Source: Phaeobacter sp. 22II1-1F12B (GTDB lineage: Bacteria; Pseudomonadota; Alphaproteobacteria; Rhodobacterales; Rhodobacteraceae). Taken from it: a DNA stretch of 64,000 bases. The notes under the pieces are model-generated. The model saw nothing but the letters and a program-made list of their open reading frames with translations, was not told the origin of the DNA and made no database searches. A program made the translations under genes and the position numbers. Below, piece by piece: positions 59,930 to 64,000 of this stretch (its first letter is position 1; every line of letters begins with the position of its first letter). The stretch lies in contig NZ_AQQP01000001.1 in assembly GCF_002210165.1 (NCBI RefSeq), positions 434,001 to 498,000 of the forward strand, in the 5' to 3' direction.

Positions 59930-62548
59930 ATGGACTTGAACAAGTTCACGGAGCGGGCACGTGGTTTCGTGCAGGCCGCTCAGACAATCGCGATGCGCGA
60001 AGGTCACCAGGGTCTGGTGCCGGAGCATCTTCTCAAAGCTTTGATGGATGATGATCAGGGGCTGGCAAGCAACCTGATTTCACGCGCGGGTGGGCAGCCT
60101 GCTCGCGTTGTCGAAGCGCTTGATCTTTCGATGGCAAAATTGCCTAAGGTCAGCGGCGACGCCGGTCAGGTCTATATGGATAGTACGACCGGCCGGGTTC
60201 TGGCCGAGGCCGAAAAGCTAGCGTCAAAGGCCGGGGACAGTTTCGTGCCGGTGGAGCGGGTGCTCATGGCGCTGTGCATGGTCAAATCGAAAGCCAAGGA
60301 TGCGCTGGACGCAGGCAAGGTTTCTGCACAAGCGCTGAACGAGGCGATCAACGACATCCGCAAAGGACGTACGGCGGATTCGGCAACCGCTGAAGAAGGC
60401 TATGACGCCCTGAAAAAGTATGCGCGCGATCTGACCGAGGCGGCCGAGCAGGGCAAGATCGACCCGATCATCGGTCGGGACGAGGAAATTCGTCGTGCAA
60501 TGCAGGTTCTGAGCCGCCGGACCAAGAATAACCCGGTTCTGATCGGTGAACCCGGCGTGGGTAAGACGGCCATCGCCGAAGGGCTTGCGCTGCGCATCAT
60601 CAATGGCGACGTGCCTGAATCCCTGCGCAACAAGAAGCTTCTTGCTCTGGACATGGGCGCGCTGATTGCTGGTGCTAAGTATCGCGGTGAATTCGAGGAA
60701 CGCCTCAAGGCCATCCTGACCGAGGTCACCGATGCCGCTGGCGAAATCATCCTGTTTATCGACGAAATGCATACGCTGGTTGGTGCGGGCAAGGCTGACG
60801 GCGCCATGGACGCCGCGAACCTGATCAAACCTGCACTGGCGCGAGGCGAGCTGCACTGCATCGGTGCGACGACTCTCGACGAATACCGCAAGTACGTGGA
60901 AAAGGACGCGGCCTTGGCGCGGCGTTTCCAACCGGTGATGGTAAGTGAGCCAACGGTCGAGGATACGATCTCGATCCTGCGGGGTATCAAGGAGAAGTAC
61001 GAGCTGCACCACGGGGTCCGTATTGCGGACGCGGCGTTGGTGGCGGCGGCTACTCTGTCGAACCGCTACATCACTGATCGGTTCCTGCCCGACAAGGCGA
61101 TTGACCTTGTGGACGAGGCGGCCAGCCGGTTGCGGATGGAGGTCGACTCCAAGCCCGAGGAACTGGACCAGCTTGATCGCCAGATCCTGCAGTTGCAGAT
61201 CGAGGAAGAGGCCTTGAAGCTGGAAGAGGATGCGGCTTCGCGGGATCGGCTTGAGACCCTGCAAAAGGACTTGTCCGAACTGCAGGAGAAAAGTGCTGAG
61301 CTGACCGCCGCATGGCAGGCTGAACGTGACAAGCTGGCCGGTGCGCGTGATCTCAAGGAGCAGCTCGACAAGGCACGGGCGGAGCTGGAGATTGCCAAGC
61401 GTGAAAGCAATCTGGCGAAGGCCGGTGAACTTTCCTACGGCGTGATCCCGGAGCTCGAAAAGCAGCTGGCGGAAGCGGAGCAGCGCGAAGACAGCGGGCT
61501 GATGGTCGAAGAGGCCGTGCGCCCCGAACAGATCGCGAGCGTTGTCGAGCGCTGGACAGGGATTCCGATGTCCAAGATGCTCGAAGGCGAGCGTGAGAAG
61601 TTGCTGCGCATGGAGGATGACCTGCATCGCCGTGTCGTCGGGCAGAACGCGGCCGTTCATGCGGTGGCCAACGCGGTCCGTCGTGCCCGTGCCGGGCTGA
61701 ACGATGAAAACCGTCCGCTGGGTTCGTTCCTGTTCCTCGGGCCGACCGGTGTCGGTAAAACCGAGCTGACCAAGGCCGTGGCCGAGTTCCTGTTCGACGA
61801 CGATCAGGCGATGGTGCGTATCGACATGAGCGAATTCATGGAGAAGCACTCCGTTGCGCGCCTGATCGGTGCGCCCCCGGGTTACGTAGGCTATGATGAG
61901 GGTGGTGTTCTGACCGAAGCCGTACGTCGGCGTCCCTATCAGGTCGTACTGTTCGACGAGGTCGAAAAGGCGCACCCGGACGTGTTCAACGTGCTGTTGC
62001 AGGTTCTGGATGACGGGATGCTGACCGACGGTCAGGGTCACCACGTCGACTTCAAGCAGACGTTGATCGTGCTGACTTCGAACCTTGGCGCGCAGGCGCT
62101 GAGCCAGCTTCCCGACGGAGCGGATGCGTCCCAGGCGCGGCGCGATGTGATGGACGCGGTTCGGGCGCATTTCCGGCCGGAGTTCCTGAACCGTCTGGAC
62201 GAGACGATCATCTTCGACCGTCTGGCACGCAAGGATATGGATGCGATTGTCGATATCCAGCTGCGTCGCCTTGGCAAGCGTCTGGCGGGTCGCAAGATCA
62301 CGCTTGAACTCGACGATGCTGCGCGGACATGGCTGGCGGATGAAGGCTATGATCCGGTGTTCGGGGCGCGCCCGCTCAAGCGGGTGATCCAGAACGCGCT
62401 GCAGAACCCGCTGGCGGAAATGCTTCTGGCCGGGGATGTGCTTGACGGATCGGTCGTGCCGGTCAGTGCAGGCGCGGATGGGTTGCTTATCGGCGACAGG
62501 GTCGGTGCGTCGAACCGACCCAAACCGGATGACGCTGTCGTCCACTGA
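59930..62548 (+). CDS. clpB: ATP-dependent disaggregase ClpB
   Basis: ClpB rescues aggregated proteins with DnaK. The 872-residue protein has the N-terminal domain ([20 protein letters not shown]), AAA+ module 1 with Walker [14 protein letters not shown] and Walker [16 protein letters not shown], the coiled-coil middle domain at about residues 405-525, and AAA+ module 2 with [13 protein letters not shown] and [14 protein letters not shown]. Length is normal. The start at 59930 follows AAAGGAG. A sigma-32 promoter lies upstream and a hairpin terminator downstream, so it is monocistronic. Confidence 0.97.
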   Translation: MDLNKFTERARGFVQAAQTIAMREGHQGLVPEHLLKALMDDDQGLASNLISRAGGQPARVVEALDLSMAKLPKVSGDAGQVYMDSTTGRVLAEAEKLASKAGDSFVPVERVLMALCMVKSKAKDALDAGKVSAQALNEAINDIRKGRTADSATAEEGYDALKKYARDLTEAAEQGKIDPIIGRDEEIRRAMQVLSRRTKNNPVLIGEPGVGKTAIAEGLALRIINGDVPESLRNKKLLALDMGALIAGAKYRGEFEERLKAILTEVTDAAGEIILFIDEMHTLVGAGKADGAMDAANLIKPALARGELHCIGATTLDEYRKYVEKDAALARRFQPVMVSEPTVEDTISILRGIKEKYELHHGVRIADAALVAAATLSNRYITDRFLPDKAIDLVDEAASRLRMEVDSKPEELDQLDRQILQLQIEEEALKLEEDAASRDRLETLQKDLSELQEKSAELTAAWQAERDKLAGARDLKEQLDKARAELEIAKRESNLAKAGELSYGVIPELEKQLAEAEQREDSGLMVEEAVRPEQIASVVERWTGIPMSKMLEGEREKLLRMEDDLHRRVVGQNAAVHAVANAVRRARAGLNDENRPLGSFLFLGPTGVGKTELTKAVAEFLFDDDQAMVRIDMSEFMEKHSVARLIGAPPGYVGYDEGGVLTEAVRRRPYQVVLFDEVEKAHPDVFNVLLQVLDDGMLTDGQGHHVDFKQTLIVLTSNLGAQALSQLPDGADASQARRDVMDAVRAHFRPEFLNRLDETIIFDRLARKDMDAIVDIQLRRLGKRLAGRKITLELDDAARTWLADEGYDPVFGARPLKRVIQNALQNPLAEMLLAGDVLDGSVVPVSAGADGLLIGDRVGASNRPKPDDAVVH

Positions 62549-62551
62549 CGG

Positions 62552-62577
62552 AAAGGGGGCTTCGGCCCCCTTTTTTA
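62552..62577 (+). terminator. Intrinsic terminator of clpB
   Basis: GGGGGC (62555-62560) and GCCCCC (62565-62570) around a TTCG tetraloop, with AA before and six T bases after, form a textbook rho-independent terminator four bases after the clpB stop. Confidence 0.93.
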
Positions 62578-62619
62578 TTGATCATTTAAAAATCAAGTAT
62601 TTAGAGTGCTACGGTATTC

Positions 62620-63546
62620 ATGGAGCCTATTTTGGAAGTCGGCGGAGGAGAAAATTTGCCAATTTTACGTGACGGGCCTGATGACAGGCTGGATATCCTG
62701 GGCGCACCTGGCGTGGTACAGGGATTTATCGAAACACTAGATACGCGGTTTGGATCGATTATTTCAGCGACCGAGACGGCGGTCACTGTTCAAACTGACA
62801 CTGGAGAGATGACCCTGTCCGGCGGGGGTTTCGTTTTCGAAGAAACGGATAACGGGTTCGATGTCAGCGGCGGCACCATCCACGAAATCGACGTCGAGCG
62901 CCACAACCAGTACAGTGAATCCTTTTCGATGGAGGAGCTCGATCTGGACTGGGCTGACATGGTTGCGGTCGTCGATGGTCCGGGAAGCCTGTTGGATTAC
63001 TTCAGCTCGATGCACTGGGATGTTTACGCGGGCAACAAGAAGGACATTGGGGGCGGCGGCTTTTTCTCCCGTGCGGGCGACTATTTCCACGGGGGTCTGA
63101 AGGTCTTCCTCGGCGCCGGCCGGGACGAGTTCTTTGGCGTCATTGCGCGCGATGTCTTGTATGGCGGGAGTGGCTCCGATCTGCTCGTTGGCCAGAGGGG
63201 CAACGACAAGCTTGTCGGTCAGTAAGGAAACGACACACTAAAAGGTGGTGCGCACAGAGATTTACTCAAGGGTGGTGCAGGTGATGATAGGCTTGAGGGC
63301 GGCGGCGGAAACGACCGGCTGGTCGGCGGCGAAGGCGCAGATCGCTTCATCTTTGGGGCGAAACACGGTTCGGACAAGATTCGCGATTTCGAACTCGAGG
63401 TCGATCTGGTCTATCTGAGCCGGAAAAAGGTATCTTTCACGATCGATGACACCGAAGATGGCGCTGTCATGTCTTATGGCGCGACGACCGTTCTTTTTTC
63501 GGGGATAGCTGCGGCCGACCTTACCGAGGATCACATCCTTTACTGA
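62620..63546 (+). pseudogene. RTX calcium-binding repeat protein interrupted by one in-frame TAA
   Basis: The frame from the ATG at 62620 encodes a ~185-residue N-terminal part of no recognised family, then RTX repeats (VLYGGSGSDLLVGQRGNDKL). It meets TAA at 63223-63225, in the middle of a repeat unit. The same frame then continues without further stops to the TGA at 63544: [55 protein letters not shown] and a C-terminal domain ending EDHILY, as in type I secreted proteins. The stop replaces the variable residue of GGxGNDxL. It is either a nonsense-mutated pseudogene or a sequence error; if only the first part is made (201 residues), it would lack its secretion signal. No T1SS genes are near. 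Confidence 0.85.
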
Positions 63547-63573
63547 ACAGGTTCGGCTTCGCAAGATTTGGGT

Positions 63574-63602
63574 GACCCACGCCAATTGGCTTGGCGTGGG
63601 TC
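63574..63602. terminator. Hairpin between the RTX gene and the VPLPA-CTERM gene
   Basis: GACCCACGCCAA (63574-63585) pairs perfectly over 12 bp with TTGGCGTGGGTC (63591-63602) around TTGGC. It sits between convergent genes; the T-tracts are poor, so it may act with Rho or as a bidirectional block. Confidence 0.7.
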
Positions 63603-63614
63603 CGTATCTTTACT

Positions 63615-64000
63615 CTACGATGCTTTTCTTGCGCGGCGACGTGCGATGTAGATGCCGCCAAGCGCAGTCAATAGCATTCCGCCTGCCGCCGGAAGCGGTA
63701 CTGCTGCCGGAGCTTCGGTCAACAGAACGACGGTGACAAGATTTCCTGCACTTCCTGCTTCACCATCGACAAAGACTTCAAGCGTATCGAGTGCGCTCAT
63801 GGACAGGTTGAGGCTTGCCGAACCTGTGCCGTTTGTCGGGGTGATGGGCAGGGCAACGGAAGGAAGACCATTGAACGAGTAGGTGAGTTCAATGGAGTTG
63901 CCGCCGATCAGAAACGGGTTAACCGTAGCTGTCAGCAACAGTTCCAGATCGTCCATTGCCGTGGCAGTTGCCGATGTGCCGGCATAGAGGTCGAATGATT
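63615..64000 (-). CDS. VPLPA-CTERM sorting-signal protein (partial, 5' end beyond the window)
   Basis: At least 127 residues are open on the minus strand to the window edge, so an apparent ATG at 63956 is probably internal. The C-terminus has a sorting signal of the VPLPA-CTERM type seen in Rhodobacteraceae: VPLPAAGGMLLTALGGIYIA followed by a basic RRRARKAS tail. The visible ectodomain is beta-rich (LELLLTATVNPFLIGGNSIE, SLNLSMSALDTLEVFVDGEA). It is an exported surface protein of unknown function, probably processed by an exosortase-like system. Confidence 0.78.
   Translation of the reverse strand, partial: SFDLYAGTSATATAMDDLELLLTATVNPFLIGGNSIELTYSFNGLPSVALPITPTNGTGSASLNLSMSALDTLEVFVDGEAGSAGNLVTVVLLTEAPAAVPLPAAGGMLLTALGGIYIARRRARKAS

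Noticed and set aside
1-64000. CRISPR arrays, insertion sequences, prophage or rRNA genes
   Set aside because: No regularly spaced repeats, transposases, phage structural genes or rRNA sequence were seen on either strand.

Overview
The window looks like chromosomal DNA of a marine-type alphaproteobacterium of the Rhodobacteraceae (Roseobacter group). The evidence is high G+C coding sequence, a GTTC-N7-GTTC LexA box, a VPLPA-type C-terminal sorting signal, a paaZ/paaI/paaJ/paaK arrangement beside a TetR gene, a TRAP transporter and a complete benzoyl-CoA epoxidation (box) cluster. I have not assigned a species.

Layout. 1-6144: part of the phenylacetate catabolon (paaX partial, paaZ, then paaI-paaJ-paaK-tetR with overlapping stop and start codons); the ring epoxidase genes paaABCDE are not in the window. 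6327-8517: a solitary SOS-type imuB and a class II cytochrome c. 8537-15681: a small I78-type lipoprotein and a MoxR-DUF58-BatA/DUF4159-membrane protein operon. 15748-22618: DUF1285 gene, Entner-Doudoroff genes edd-eda, a hydroxypyruvate isomerase-like gene and polA. 22813-30765: an M20 amidohydrolase and a two-component cluster (CHASE/PAS kinase, PAS kinase, stand-alone receiver, Hpt protein, receiver with a degenerate output domain). 31048-31751: two small membrane proteins.

31950-51639 is the main catabolic island, all on the plus strand: gentisate 1,2-dioxygenase, fumarylpyruvate hydrolase and 3-hydroxybenzoate 6-hydroxylase; a DctPQM TRAP importer; a crotonase, a MarR regulator and a feruloyl-CoA-synthetase-like ligase; benzoate-CoA ligase, an alpha/beta hydrolase and a DUF309 protein; boxC, boxB, a small Cys-rich protein, boxA and a hotdog thioesterase; then boxR and a 3-hydroxyacyl-CoA dehydrogenase. 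Benzoate would be taken up, activated by BclA, epoxidised by BoxAB and opened by BoxC; the products feed beta-oxidation steps that PaaJ could finish. 3-Hydroxybenzoate would pass through gentisate to fumarate and pyruvate. A recurring TGCA-type motif stands before the TRAP genes, bclA, boxC and boxR, so BoxR probably controls the island. No boxD aldehyde dehydrogenase and no maleylpyruvate isomerase are present here.

51597-64000 is housekeeping and accessory: an AlkX/YcaQ-like glycosylase, a GntR-type LacI regulator, tRNA-Arg(CCU), tRNA-Val(GAC), an N-formylglutamate amidohydrolase, dinB, a NUDIX hydrolase, pyrF, an acidic low-complexity membrane protein, clpB with a heat-shock promoter, an RTX protein gene broken by one in-frame stop codon, and the end of a VPLPA-CTERM protein. 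An interspersed inverted repeat sits at three convergent gene junctions.
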